From: DATDAW01 sp036524675
Lineage (GTDB): Bacteria > Verrucomicrobiota > Verrucomicrobiia > Chthoniobacterales > DASVRZ01
DNA length: 64,000 nt
Assembly (NCBI GenBank): GCA_036524675.1
Contig: DATDBU010000111.1
Coordinates: 1-64,000, forward strand
Reading direction: 5' to 3'
Below, piece after piece: positions 7,891 to 16,054 of the stretch. The stretch's first letter is position 1. The number at the start of each line of letters is the position of its first letter. A model generated the notes under the pieces. That model ran no database searches. It was given only the letters and a program-made list of their open reading frames with translations, and was not told the origin of the DNA. The translations under genes were made by a program, and so were the position numbers.

Positions 7891-9743
7891 GCATGGAGGT
7901 TTTCGGCGGACGCGGCGGCGGTGGGGCTCCGGGAGCGAAGGGTGAGACGGGTGAGGAAATTTTCGCCAAATTTGACACTGGCGTTTTCCGGCGTTTGTCG
8001 GCGTTTGCAAAGCCTTACCGGCTCGTTTTCGTAGGCGCGATTGTGGCGGTGCTCGCCTTCGTGGCCACACAGGTTAGCATTCCCTACGCTATTCGCATGG
8101 CGGTGGATAGCGTGGTGGGCAAACCGGGCAGTCCTGCGCTCGATGCGATTCTCATTGGATTCCTGATCCTCATCGGAATCAATGCTGTCGTTAGTTATCT
8201 GCAGGAAGTAACTGCGGCGCGCCTGGCACAACGGATTATTTTTGACATGCGTCGGGCGATGTTTGCGCATTTGCAGAATGTCTCGCTGTCCTTCATGGAC
8301 AAGACGCACGTTGGAAGGATCATGTCGCGACTGCAGGGCGACGTCAATGCGTTGCAGGAGTTTTTTGAAACTTCCATCGGTGCGATTGGCGACTTCGTGC
8401 TGCTTCTCGGCATCATCGGAGTGCTGTTTGCGATGGAGTGGAAGCTGGCGCTGCTAACACTGATCGTTCTTCCCATTCTGATCGGCGTTCGCGCGATGTG
8501 GCTGCCGCACGCGAAGAAAACATTTAGCCGCGCCCGCGATACGTCGTCGATAGTCAACGGCGCGCTGGCGGAGAACATTGGCGGCGTGCGGATTGTGCAG
8601 GGATCGCGCCGTGAAGAGGTTAACCTGCTCGATTTTTCGGCGAAAGTTGAGGAGAATTTCAACGCCCAGGTCGCGGCGTCGTGGGCCACGCAGGTCATGG
8701 TGCCGGCGGTGGACGTGCTAACCGGCGTTGCCATGGCGGTTGTGGTTGTGGTGGGAGGACGGCTGGCGTTGGGTGGAAATATCGATGTCGGCGTGATGGT
8801 GGCTTTCATCTTCTATGTCCAGCGTTTCTTCGATCCGATTCGCACGATTTCGCAGCAATACACCATGCTGCAACGCGCGACCGCTGCCGGCCACCGCATT
8901 TTCGAGGTGCTGGATGTTCCCGTTGCTATCAAGGATAAACCGGACGCCATCAACCCCGGCGAGTTGGAGCCTTCGATTGAATTTCGTGATGTGACGTTTG
9001 GCTATAAACCTGGGCAGCCGGTTTTGAAAAATCTGGACTTCAAGGTGGAACCCCGGCAGGTCGTCGCGTTGGTTGGGCCGACCGGGTCCGGCAAGACCAG
9101 TATCGCGGCTGCGACACACCGTTTCTACGACGTGTGGGACGGGCAGGTGCTGGTTGGCGGCCACGATGTGCGCGATCTAACACTCGATTCGCTGGGACGT
9201 AACATAGCGATTGTTTTGCAGGAGCCGTTTTTGTTTACCGGGTCGGTTCTCGAAAACATCCGTTACTCCAGCAAATGGGCGAGCCGCGAGGATGTGATTG
9301 CCGCGGCCAAAGCCGTGCGGGCACATGATTTTATCGAAAAGCTATCGGAGGGCTATGACACGCAGCTCGGTCAACGCGGCCAGAGCCTGTCCATCGGCCA
9401 GCGACAACTTCTCAGCTTTGCGCGGGCGCTTGTGGCCGATCCGCAAATCCTCATTCTCGACGAGGCGACGGCCAGTATTGATAGCTTTATCGAGGCGGAA
9501 ATCCAGGAAGCCCTGCGCGTTCTGCTCGCAGGCCGGACCAGTCTCATCATCGCGCATCGCTTGGCGACCGTGCGGGACGCGGACAGGATCATTGTATTGC
9601 GCGAGGGGAAAATTCTCGAGCACGGCACTCACGAGGAGTTGCTGGCAACCGGCGGCCTCTACCGAAGTCTCTACACGCGCAATTTCTCGTCGTTCGATGA
9701 GGCCTCGTGTGTAACCGATGGCCGCACACGAGGACGAGATTGA
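7887..9743 (+). CDS. ABC exporter half-transporter with canonical catalytic site
   Basis: A 618-residue exporter half: a Gly-rich start (about residues 5-20), a membrane domain to about residue 350, and an ATPase domain with Walker A GPTGSGKTS, Q-loop LQEPFLF, signature LSIGQRQLLS, Walker B ILILDEATASID and H-loop IAHRL. The catalytic Glu is present, while the signature deviates from LSGGQ at one position, as happens in the consensus partner of a degenerate half. It overlaps the preceding half by ATGA. The last ~18 residues after the ATPase domain look unrelated to the family and may be a small run-on extension. It is the last gene of the co-directional block that starts at the left edge. Confidence 0.93.
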   Translation: MSMEVFGGRGGGGAPGAKGETGEEIFAKFDTGVFRRLSAFAKPYRLVFVGAIVAVLAFVATQVSIPYAIRMAVDSVVGKPGSPALDAILIGFLILIGINAVVSYLQEVTAARLAQRIIFDMRRAMFAHLQNVSLSFMDKTHVGRIMSRLQGDVNALQEFFETSIGAIGDFVLLLGIIGVLFAMEWKLALLTLIVLPILIGVRAMWLPHAKKTFSRARDTSSIVNGALAENIGGVRIVQGSRREEVNLLDFSAKVEENFNAQVAASWATQVMVPAVDVLTGVAMAVVVVVGGRLALGGNIDVGVMVAFIFYVQRFFDPIRTISQQYTMLQRATAAGHRIFEVLDVPVAIKDKPDAINPGELEPSIEFRDVTFGYKPGQPVLKNLDFKVEPRQVVALVGPTGSGKTSIAAATHRFYDVWDGQVLVGGHDVRDLTLDSLGRNIAIVLQEPFLFTGSVLENIRYSSKWASREDVIAAAKAVRAHDFIEKLSEGYDTQLGQRGQSLSIGQRQLLSFARALVADPQILILDEATASIDSFIEAEIQEALRVLLAGRTSLIIAHRLATVRDADRIIVLREGKILEHGTHEELLATGGLYRSLYTRNFSSFDEASCVTDGRTRGRD

Positions 9744-10086
9744 AGCGGTCAGGAACGTCGAGAGCGGCTTTGTTGTCGACGGCCTTCTGCTCGAGTTGCG
9801 GGCAGAGCATCGTGCGGCGGCCGGTTACGAAAAATACCCTCGAACAATCAGGAGACCTTCTCTCGCCACACGCTGTGACAAACCGGCCATTTTCTCCCTG
9901 TCATCGCCCGGACGATCTCAGGCTGGACAGTTCCCCTTTTGTATGGAGATCGGCATATTTCAGATTTTCGGGCGGACAAATTCGGACCGTTTCTCGTCGT
10001 TTCCACGCGTTTCCTGTCGAACGCTGCGCTTTTTTGGAAGTCGCTCGTAAGTAACAGAAAATGAACCACTTCGAAGGAATTTAAAA
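9744..10086. other. 343-bp gap without a recognisable gene
   Basis: Between the exporter operon and the tRNA gene. Two overlapping open frames run rightward from inside the exporter gene through this stretch, but neither resembles a known protein, both have arginine-rich composition with no family motif, and no start with a ribosome-binding site is visible. The last 40 bases are A/T-rich. No convincing terminator hairpin was found. Confidence 0.5.
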
Positions 10087-10162
<76 letters not shown>

Positions 10163-10263
10163 TTCAGAAAGGGAGCGGAAATTAAGGGAAGCGGGGCAGG
10201 GGGCGCAAGCAGTTTTTTGGAAGAAACGTGATTTTCGACAGATCCGCATTCCGCGGGATCGTC

Positions 10264-11187
10264 TCAAAGGTCAAAAACCTCGCGTGCAGCGCGGAACGTA
10301 TTGACGTGGACCTGGACGACTTGGGACGTATTTTCAGTATAGCCGCCGGCCAGCGTCCAGGCGATGGGAACGCGGCGTTCCCTAGCCAATTGGAAAACCA
10401 GACGGTCGCGATTGAAAAGAGCATCGTGATCGAGGTCGAGCGGCGAATAGGGGTCTTCCCGGAAATAGTCCGCGCCCGCCTGATAGAGCAGGATGTCCGG
10501 TTTCGCTTCGTCCAAGAATCGAGGAATTCCGTTCTTCATAATCTTCTCGAGTTTCGTCCAGTCCGTGCCGGCGGGCAGGGGAATGGAGTGGTGATTCGGC
10601 CCGTCGGAATGGCGGGGAATGGAGAGGTCGCGATATGCCTGATTGTCAAGATAGTCGTTGCCGTAAATCGAAAGCTGGCGAAGCCACGGACGGCTGGTGG
10701 CAAGGAAGGCGGTTCCGTTGCCGTAGTGGAGATCCATGTCGAGCACGGCAATTCGTGTCGCCAGGCCCTCGGCACGAAGAACTTCCGAAGCGACGACCAG
10801 GCCGTTGAACGTGCAAAAACCTTCGCCTTGCGTTTGGTGCGAATGATGAAATCCGCTCGCGACGGCCGCGGAAACGCCGTCCTTCAGCGCGGCGCGCGCG
10901 GCAGCGACGACTGCGCCATTAGTGAGCAGAACCGACGGATAAAGTTGGGGCGACCATGGAAATTTCTGTGACTCGGCCAGGGCACGAGGTTCGCCGGTCC
11001 GGACGGCGCGAATGTATTCCTCCGTGTGGACAGCGCGTAGCATTTCCTCTGTAACGGGCTCCGGAGAAAAGACTTGTGCGATGTTTTCCTTTCGGATTTC
11101 CGCCGCCACGAGCGCGAATTTCCGAATGGGCATGATGTGTTTGCCCAGCGGCGCTTCGAATCCGGCGTTGTGCCAGGCGGTGATCAT
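10264..11187 (-). CDS. Histone-deacetylase-superfamily (AcuC/HDAC-like) lysine deacetylase
   Basis: A 307-residue zinc-dependent deacetylase of the arginase/HDAC fold, class II-like. Visible catalytic elements are the tandem histidines in GFHHSHQTQGEGFC (about residue 130), the metal-binding D and H in LDMDLHYGNGT (about 170) and the second metal Asp in YQAGADYFREDP (about 240), ending with a LAGGYTE motif (about 280). It should remove acetyl or related groups from lysines or small polyamines in the cytoplasm. Its GTG/ATG start region overlaps the stop of the upstream acetyltransferase-like gene by 4 bp, so the two form an operon reading leftward toward the tRNA gene. The actual substrate is not deducible. 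Confidence 0.9.
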   Translation of the reverse strand: MITAWHNAGFEAPLGKHIMPIRKFALVAAEIRKENIAQVFSPEPVTEEMLRAVHTEEYIRAVRTGEPRALAESQKFPWSPQLYPSVLLTNGAVVAAARAALKDGVSAAVASGFHHSHQTQGEGFCTFNGLVVASEVLRAEGLATRIAVLDMDLHYGNGTAFLATSRPWLRQLSIYGNDYLDNQAYRDLSIPRHSDGPNHHSIPLPAGTDWTKLEKIMKNGIPRFLDEAKPDILLYQAGADYFREDPYSPLDLDHDALFNRDRLVFQLARERRVPIAWTLAGGYTENTSQVVQVHVNTFRAAREVFDL

Positions 11188-12044
11188 CGGAATTTCTTAA
11201 GTTGATCGAGGTCAATCAGCTCCAGGGCGATTTCCTCGTGCGGCGACGGGTAGTCGTTTTCCAATTTTTGGTAGAGCGGCGCCATATCCTGTTCGCGAAA
11301 ACCGGATGCGTACATGGCGTAAAGAGCGTCCACAATCCGGCGTACTTCCAGCCCTGTGACGGCCGTGTCGTTTTCGTTGCCGACCTGGCGGATCATGAGC
11401 CAAAATGGAAGCGGCTGGAGGCCGCCGCTGGCGTCGATTTCGCCTGGCGGACGGAAGTCAGGCTGAAAATAGGGCACTTTATCGGGATCGGCGCGGCGGA
11501 AACCCGCTCGGGAATACGCCTTGAGTCTGGCGTATTGATCGGGCCGATCAAAGGGTTCCATTTCTGCGACGAGCGTAATGGGCGTTGTTGCCGGCAAATC
11601 GGATTGCAAGCAGAGCGACCTTGCATCGTGGACCGGGAATGCCCGCAGCCAGCCCGCCAGTCCGGTTCGCCTCCATTGAGGATCAACGAGCACGTGTGAA
11701 AGGTGCACGCATGCGCGGGGACTCGGGCTGGGTGTCAGCACCACCGTGTGATCGCGGCCAGCGGCGATCTTTCCATCTTTTTCGAGCCCAAGCATGCTAT
11801 AGGCAAACCGTTTGCCTTCGAGTTGGACTTTGCCAGCCCAACCGAGGCGTTTGCGCAGGACCTCCCTTGTCTCCATTTCGTTCTTGGGCCCGAAATCGGC
11901 GTTGAGAAAATCGTAAAGCCGCTCAAAATCCGGATCGTTCGGAGCCGTCACCTGGATAAACTGAAAACCCGTCCAGTCAAAGGTATGCGAGCGCAGGTCG
12001 CCCGGAGCCAGATCTGAGTTGCGCAATTTCCGTTGGACTATCAT
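11184..12044 (-). CDS. GNAT-like acetyltransferase-family protein
   Basis: A 286-residue protein without a named family match that I recognise. The segment VHLSHVLVDPQWRRTGLAGW near residue 110 looks like GNAT motif A (beta4 plus the acetyl-CoA loop, with R-x-x-G-L-A in place of the common Q/R-x-x-G-x-G/A). A Tyr-containing segment YARLKAYSRAGFRR near 180 fits the C-terminal half of a GNAT fold. The N-terminal ~80 residues are a separate charged region. It overlaps the deacetylase downstream by ATGA, so an acetylation and a deacetylation activity may be produced together, much as acuA and acuC are paired in Bacillus. The GNAT assignment is an inference from one motif region. Confidence 0.6.
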   Translation of the reverse strand: MIVQRKLRNSDLAPGDLRSHTFDWTGFQFIQVTAPNDPDFERLYDFLNADFGPKNEMETREVLRKRLGWAGKVQLEGKRFAYSMLGLEKDGKIAAGRDHTVVLTPSPSPRACVHLSHVLVDPQWRRTGLAGWLRAFPVHDARSLCLQSDLPATTPITLVAEMEPFDRPDQYARLKAYSRAGFRRADPDKVPYFQPDFRPPGEIDASGGLQPLPFWLMIRQVGNENDTAVTGLEVRRIVDALYAMYASGFREQDMAPLYQKLENDYPSPHEEIALELIDLDQLKKFR

Positions 12045-12107
12045 GGGTTGACTCTTTTTCAGCTTGGCGTTTGTGTGTGGTGAAGCAAGTCAAACTGCTT
12101 GGAGCTT

Positions 12108-12572
12108 ATGTCTGATTCGCCTGCAGATTCTCCCAAACCAGAAGTGCCACCTGCGCAGCCTCCGACGGGTGCTGCTGCCCCTGCTGCTACAGAAACGGGA
12201 TTGTCCCAGGAAGTTGCGGCGGGACTATCTACGTTTTTCCCCCCGGTTGCGGGCATCGTTTTTTTTATTCTCGAAAAGAAAAATGCGTTCGTCCGCTTTC
12301 ACGCGCTGCAAGCCATCTATCTTGGAGCTGTGTTATGGATCGGCTTTATCGGTCTATCGTTTATTGGATCTCTCTTTGGACTCGTCCCGGTCCTGAATCT
12401 TATCGTCGGTCTGATCCTGATGTTTCTGTTTCCTCTTCTGGGAGTTGGCGTGCTGATTCTGTGGGTGATCCAGGCGTTTAAAGCCTTTAGCGGCGTAGAA
12501 TGGGAAATTCCTCTAATCGGCAAATATGTCCGCCAGCATCTGGCAACGGGAAAGTTTCCGTTCGTAAAGTAA
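12108..12572 (+). CDS. Small DUF4870-like membrane protein
   Basis: A 154-residue protein if started at the ATG at 12108 (a TTG nine bases earlier is possible). Residues 1-30 are a Pro/Ala-rich soluble tail. They are followed by the DUF4870/Tic20-like pattern: a first helix around AGLSTFFPPVAGIVFFILEKK, then NAFVRFHALQAIYL, two strongly hydrophobic helices, and a final KAFSGVEWEIPLIGKYVRQ. In this family the F-x-R-F-H-x-x-Q motif sits at the membrane interface. The function of the family is unknown. It faces the LysR gene, whose stop lies on the very next base, so the two convergent genes leave no room for a terminator between them. Confidence 0.8.
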   Translation: MSDSPADSPKPEVPPAQPPTGAAAPAATETGLSQEVAAGLSTFFPPVAGIVFFILEKKNAFVRFHALQAIYLGAVLWIGFIGLSFIGSLFGLVPVLNLIVGLILMFLFPLLGVGVLILWVIQAFKAFSGVEWEIPLIGKYVRQHLATGKFPFVK

Positions 12573-13535
12573 TTACAGTTTTCTTTTACGTTCGCGGGAA
12601 AACAGTTTCGATTGCGCGTTTTCTGTCATTGCTACGACCGCCGGGTGTCGCAGTTTTCGTTCGGCAGTGATTGCGTAAAAGGCTCCGACGCAGTCCGGAA
12701 CTTCGCCGATTTCACGCAGCCCAAACTGGCGTTTGACCTCGTCGATGACAACGGTGTGCACAGGTGCCACGGCCAGAGTATGCATGGCCACTGCCTGCAT
12801 CAAAGCAGCGTCCTCGAATTCCGCAGTAACCTTGGGGCGGATTCCAGCCGCCTGAAACCATTTTTCCAATGCCATCCGGGTTGCAGTGTTATCTGCAGGC
12901 AGAAAGGCGGGCTGATTGTCCAGCGAATGCGGGAAACCCGGCTTTAGCTTTGCCGCCAGCCCGCCAGGTGCGCAGAAGGTAATGGAGCTTGAACCTAGAA
13001 AGTGACTGAACGTTTTTACATGGAGCGAACTCGGCGCCGGCTCGTCAGCCAGCACGATGTCCAGTCGATGTGCGGCGAGCTGTAGCAAAAGGGCGTCCAC
13101 TTTTCCTTCCCGGCATGTGGTGTGGATGGGCTGCTGCAAGGAAAAAACCGGCTTGAGCATCTCGTAGACAACGGCTTTCGGCAATGAATCCGCGATGCCG
13201 ACCTGCAGCCGCAGCGGGCGCTCGCCTGGGCGCTGTTTGACGGCGTTCAGCAGCTCCCGCCCCGTGGCAAAAATGTCATCGGCGTAGTCAATGACCAGTT
13301 GTCCCATTTGTGTGAGAACGAGCTTGCGACCGCGGCGGTCGAAGAGTTTTTCTCCGAGCGAATCTTCCAGCTGATGAATCTGCGCGCTGATCGAGGGTTG
13401 CGAGACATGCAAAACCTCGGAGGCCCGGCGCAGACTGCCTTCGCGGGCGACGACCCAAAAATAACGTAAATGATGGAAATTTAGCCAATCGAGCGATGAG
13501 GCTCGCGAAGTGGCTGAAGAGGAGGAGGTGGGCAT
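12573..13535 (-). CDS. LysR-family transcriptional regulator (NhaR-like)
   Basis: A 320-residue LysR regulator. The first ~20 residues are a Ser-rich leader, then the winged HTH LNFHHLRYFWVVAREGSLRR with ASEVLHVSQPSISAQIHQLE follows, and then the linker helix and the periplasmic-binding-like effector domain (about residues 110-300). The FHHLRYFW start and the LPKAVVYEML segment are those of NhaR, the sodium/proton antiporter activator, but a nhaA gene is not adjacent. It is divergent from the zinc peptidase gene at 13650, leaving a 114-bp intergenic region that should contain its own promoter and possibly that of the peptidase. Confidence 0.9.
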   Translation of the reverse strand: MPTSSSSATSRASSLDWLNFHHLRYFWVVAREGSLRRASEVLHVSQPSISAQIHQLEDSLGEKLFDRRGRKLVLTQMGQLVIDYADDIFATGRELLNAVKQRPGERPLRLQVGIADSLPKAVVYEMLKPVFSLQQPIHTTCREGKVDALLLQLAAHRLDIVLADEPAPSSLHVKTFSHFLGSSSITFCAPGGLAAKLKPGFPHSLDNQPAFLPADNTATRMALEKWFQAAGIRPKVTAEFEDAALMQAVAMHTLAVAPVHTVVIDEVKRQFGLREIGEVPDCVGAFYAITAERKLRHPAVVAMTENAQSKLFSRERKRKL

Positions 13536-13649
13536 GCGAAAAAATAGAACAATCGAAAAAATAGAACAATCGGATTGAATAATGATAATTGTGGAAGGAT
13601 CGTACGTGCAGAAAGCTTTGGCAGCCGAACTAACGAAAGCTTAAAAAAC

Positions 13650-14342
13650 ATGTTATTCTCCATCCTACTTTTTGCCGGGACGATGCTCCTTTCACTGTGG
13701 GCAACCATGCGTGTAAAGAGCACGTATCGCCGCTACAGCCAGATGGCCACTGCATCCGGTGCTACTGGCGCTCAAGTCGCTCATGCGATCCTTGAAAAAG
13801 CCAGTATTCACGACGTCGAAATTGTCGCACAGGAAGGCATGCTCGGGGATCACTACGATCCGATGCACAAGCGCCTGGTTTTATCGAACGAAAACTACTA
13901 TGGCAATTCGCCGGCGGCTCTCGGTGTGTCCGCCCACGAATGCGGCCACGCAATCCAGCACAAAATCGCTTACGCTCCGTTGCACTGGCGTATGGCAGCT
14001 GTCGGCGTGACCAATTTTGCCAGCCAGATCGTGATGTGGCTGCCGTTGCTGGGCATGTTTACCGGTCTGGTGACCGGCAAAATGGCGCTCATGATCATGG
14101 CTGCTGCGTGGGGCGTCATCATGCTCTTCAACTTGATTACGCTGCCCGTTGAGTTTGACGCATCGCGCCGGGCGAAAATGATCTTGGCGAACATGGGCTA
14201 TGTCGGCACTGCCGACGAAGTCTCGGGCGTCAAGAAAGTGCTCGACGCTGCTGCGTGGACTTATGTTGCCGCGTTCATTACGTCGCTCGCCTACTTCATC
14301 TGGCATCTACTGCCATTACTCCTTGGCCGCCGCGAGGAATAA
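13650..14342 (+). CDS. Membrane neutral zinc metallopeptidase (YugP/Zn_peptidase_2 family)
   Basis: A 230-residue protein from the ATG at 13650; the frame is open further upstream, but MLFSILLFAGTMLL is the natural start as the first membrane helix. The zinc site is VSAHECGHAIQH near residue 95 (HExxH as HECGH). It is followed by FASQIVMWLPLLG and two more hydrophobic segments, and the family's LPVEFDASRRAK motif near residue 165. Homologues are integral inner-membrane peptidases of unknown substrate, often called YugP. It is followed after 4 bp by a DUF1232-like gene in the same direction. Confidence 0.9.
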   Translation: MLFSILLFAGTMLLSLWATMRVKSTYRRYSQMATASGATGAQVAHAILEKASIHDVEIVAQEGMLGDHYDPMHKRLVLSNENYYGNSPAALGVSAHECGHAIQHKIAYAPLHWRMAAVGVTNFASQIVMWLPLLGMFTGLVTGKMALMIMAAAWGVIMLFNLITLPVEFDASRRAKMILANMGYVGTADEVSGVKKVLDAAAWTYVAAFITSLAYFIWHLLPLLLGRREE

Positions 14343-14346
14343 AACG

Positions 14347-14757
14347 ATGGCTATCGCCATGAATGCTGTTGAAGAACTGCTCGCAACCGGTGCACCGGAA
14401 ATCACTCCGGCGAGCTTGGATAAAGCCGTCCGGATGCTCCCACGGTTGCGAGCCAAGTTTGCAAGCCTCGATCCCGAACAGCCGAAATTGGCCATCCGGA
14501 TCGAGTTTTTGGGTCAGGTCCTCGAAGATTTTGCTTCCGGCCTCTGCCGCGACCTGACTTTTCACGCTGTAGCGGACATTGCTTTTGCTTTGCAATATTT
14601 CTATCAGGATAACGATCTGATTCCCGATGACCTTCCGGACGACGGGTTCAAGGATGACCTGGCAGTCAGTGAACTGGTGCTGGAAAGACACGGGAAAGTC
14701 CTCGAGGAATATGCTGTCGCTCGTGGCTTTGAATGGAAGGAACTGGTCAGCAATTGA
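14347..14757 (+). CDS. YkvA/DUF1232-like small protein
   Basis: A 136-residue soluble protein starting at 14347, only 4 bp after the peptidase stop, so probably co-transcribed. The C-terminal part contains ALQYFYQDNDLIPDDLPDDG followed by KDDLAVSELV, which matches the core of DUF1232 (YkvA), where D-L-I-P-D plus a Gly-x-x-D-D form the signature. The N-terminal half is helical and charged without a known motif. Function unknown. Its last 11 bases overlap the 3' end of the convergent methyltransferase gene. Confidence 0.7.
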   Translation: MAIAMNAVEELLATGAPEITPASLDKAVRMLPRLRAKFASLDPEQPKLAIRIEFLGQVLEDFASGLCRDLTFHAVADIAFALQYFYQDNDLIPDDLPDDGFKDDLAVSELVLERHGKVLEEYAVARGFEWKELVSN

Positions 14758-15841
14758 GCCTTTTTGAGTCCTTGCCCAGGAACTTGGCATCCCCGGTTTC
14801 TGCAATTGCCTGCATAGGAGCACTCTTTTTCCAGAGGTCGCAGTAGAGCAATCCCCAATCGAATTCCTGATGAGCGACGCGCGTAAGTCCGTGTCGCCGA
14901 AGGAAGTCGAATGGAGGCACGAGGACCGTAGCGGGCAGGTCGACAGCTAATCGGAAAAATCGGTACATCAGCCAGTGAATGATGCTGGCCCGCTGCCGGG
15001 CCAGAGCGGACGAGGGGATTTGGAAATCGGAAATCAACCAGTTGGCATCAGTTTTTACTGCAGCTGCGAGGTGAGGAATCAGGCGGGACAGCTGCTCTTC
15101 GGTGAAGCAGTCCAAAAAAAAGTGGGTTGAAACGAGGTCGAATTCGCCGGTCGGTGGACGCCACTCGAGCAGGTCGACGTGGATGAATTTTACCTGGCTT
15201 CGTTGTGCCCGAGGGAAGTTTCTTTCCAGCCGTCTTCGGGACACTTCCAGCATCCTTATGCTGCTATCGACGCAGGTAATCTCCGCATTGGGGTGCCGGC
15301 GGAGCAGTTCGACGAGAAATTTGCCGTGGCCTTCGCCGGCAAGCAACGCGGTCTTCACGGAAGGCAACCGGCTCCAGAACGCATTTCGGCAATGTTCGAG
15401 TTTTCTCCCGGCCAGTATGGTTTCCATCCAGTCGTAATGCACGGCGAGCAGGTCGAATCCGGTCGATTTTGCGGTGGAGCCCGATTGCCGATTCCACCAA
15501 ATATCGGCTGCGATGGCGCCAATCGCGTATGCAGCGACGTCGAGGATATCGCCAGTTGCCCAGGCAAACAGATGTGGACCGATTCCTTCGCTGACAATTG
15601 ACCAGACCAGCCAATGTCCGGCGATTTCCATCCCCGTCGGCGGTAGATCATGGGTGCGCAGCCCCAGGCGGCGTTGAAGCCAAAGCAGTGGCGGCAGCGC
15701 AGCCGGGATTAACAGCAAATCGTTAAAATGCTCATGGAGAAATGCCCACGAGCTAACAGGTTCGAGAATCCAGCGATTCAATCCATAGGCCACACATGCG
15801 ATCAAGCACAACGGATCGAACGCGTAACGGAACGGCCTCAC
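14747..15841 (-). CDS. Membrane-anchored SAM-dependent methyltransferase fusion
   Basis: A 364-residue protein with two parts. Residues 1-120 are hydrophobic, with about four membrane segments (for example ACVAYGLNRWILEPVSSWAF and HWLVWSIVSEGIGPHLFAW). Residues 125-330 form a class I methyltransferase: KTALLAGEGHGKFLVELLRR is motif I with a GEGxGxF loop, then ITCVDSSIRML, then FDLVSTHFFLDCF as motif IV. Membrane N-terminus plus such a methyltransferase in one chain is uncommon. The start is a GTG whose first bases overlap a TGA of an upstream micro-ORF (GTGA). The 3' end overlaps the convergent DUF1232-like gene by 11 bp. The methyl acceptor is unknown. Confidence 0.75.
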   Translation of the reverse strand: MRPFRYAFDPLCLIACVAYGLNRWILEPVSSWAFLHEHFNDLLLIPAALPPLLWLQRRLGLRTHDLPPTGMEIAGHWLVWSIVSEGIGPHLFAWATGDILDVAAYAIGAIAADIWWNRQSGSTAKSTGFDLLAVHYDWMETILAGRKLEHCRNAFWSRLPSVKTALLAGEGHGKFLVELLRRHPNAEITCVDSSIRMLEVSRRRLERNFPRAQRSQVKFIHVDLLEWRPPTGEFDLVSTHFFLDCFTEEQLSRLIPHLAAAVKTDANWLISDFQIPSSALARQRASIIHWLMYRFFRLAVDLPATVLVPPFDFLRRHGLTRVAHQEFDWGLLYCDLWKKSAPMQAIAETGDAKFLGKDSKRLNC

Positions 15842-15906
15842 AAGAGAGCCGTAATGGCAAATCCGGCGCTGATTGCGAGCAATACTTTGAAGACGAGGGG
15901 GAGCAT
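15838..15906 (-). CDS. Possible 22-residue hydrophobic peptide upstream of the methyltransferase
   Basis: A minus-strand ATG at 15906 opens a 22-codon frame encoding a single hydrophobic helix (MLPLVFKVLLAISAGF and on). Its TGA overlaps the GTG start of the membrane methyltransferase by GTGA, an arrangement typical of translational coupling. The frame stays open about 35 codons further upstream without an ATG, GTG or TTG start, so it may also be the C-terminus of a slightly longer protein with a rare start. Nothing else supports it. Confidence 0.3.
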   Translation of the reverse strand: MLPLVFKVLLAISAGFAITALL

Positions 15907-16054
15907 GGGCCGAACGTAGAAAACAACTTCGTCACCGTCAACCGGGACAGCCGTTGGCTTGTTCGGTTTTGGCGGGAACCGCAGCGAAAACCGACATGCT
16001 GCTTGCTTCTTGCCTGTGGCTTGGGACTCGATTAGCTTTCGACCCCTTTTCCAA

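Noticed and set aside
9718..10050. 110-codon plus-strand frame from the exporter 3' end
   Set aside because: Starts inside another gene, has arginine-rich meaningless composition and no recognisable motif.
10228..10971. 247-codon plus-strand frame
   Set aside because: Lies antisense to the HDAC-like gene, whose catalytic motifs prove the minus frame.
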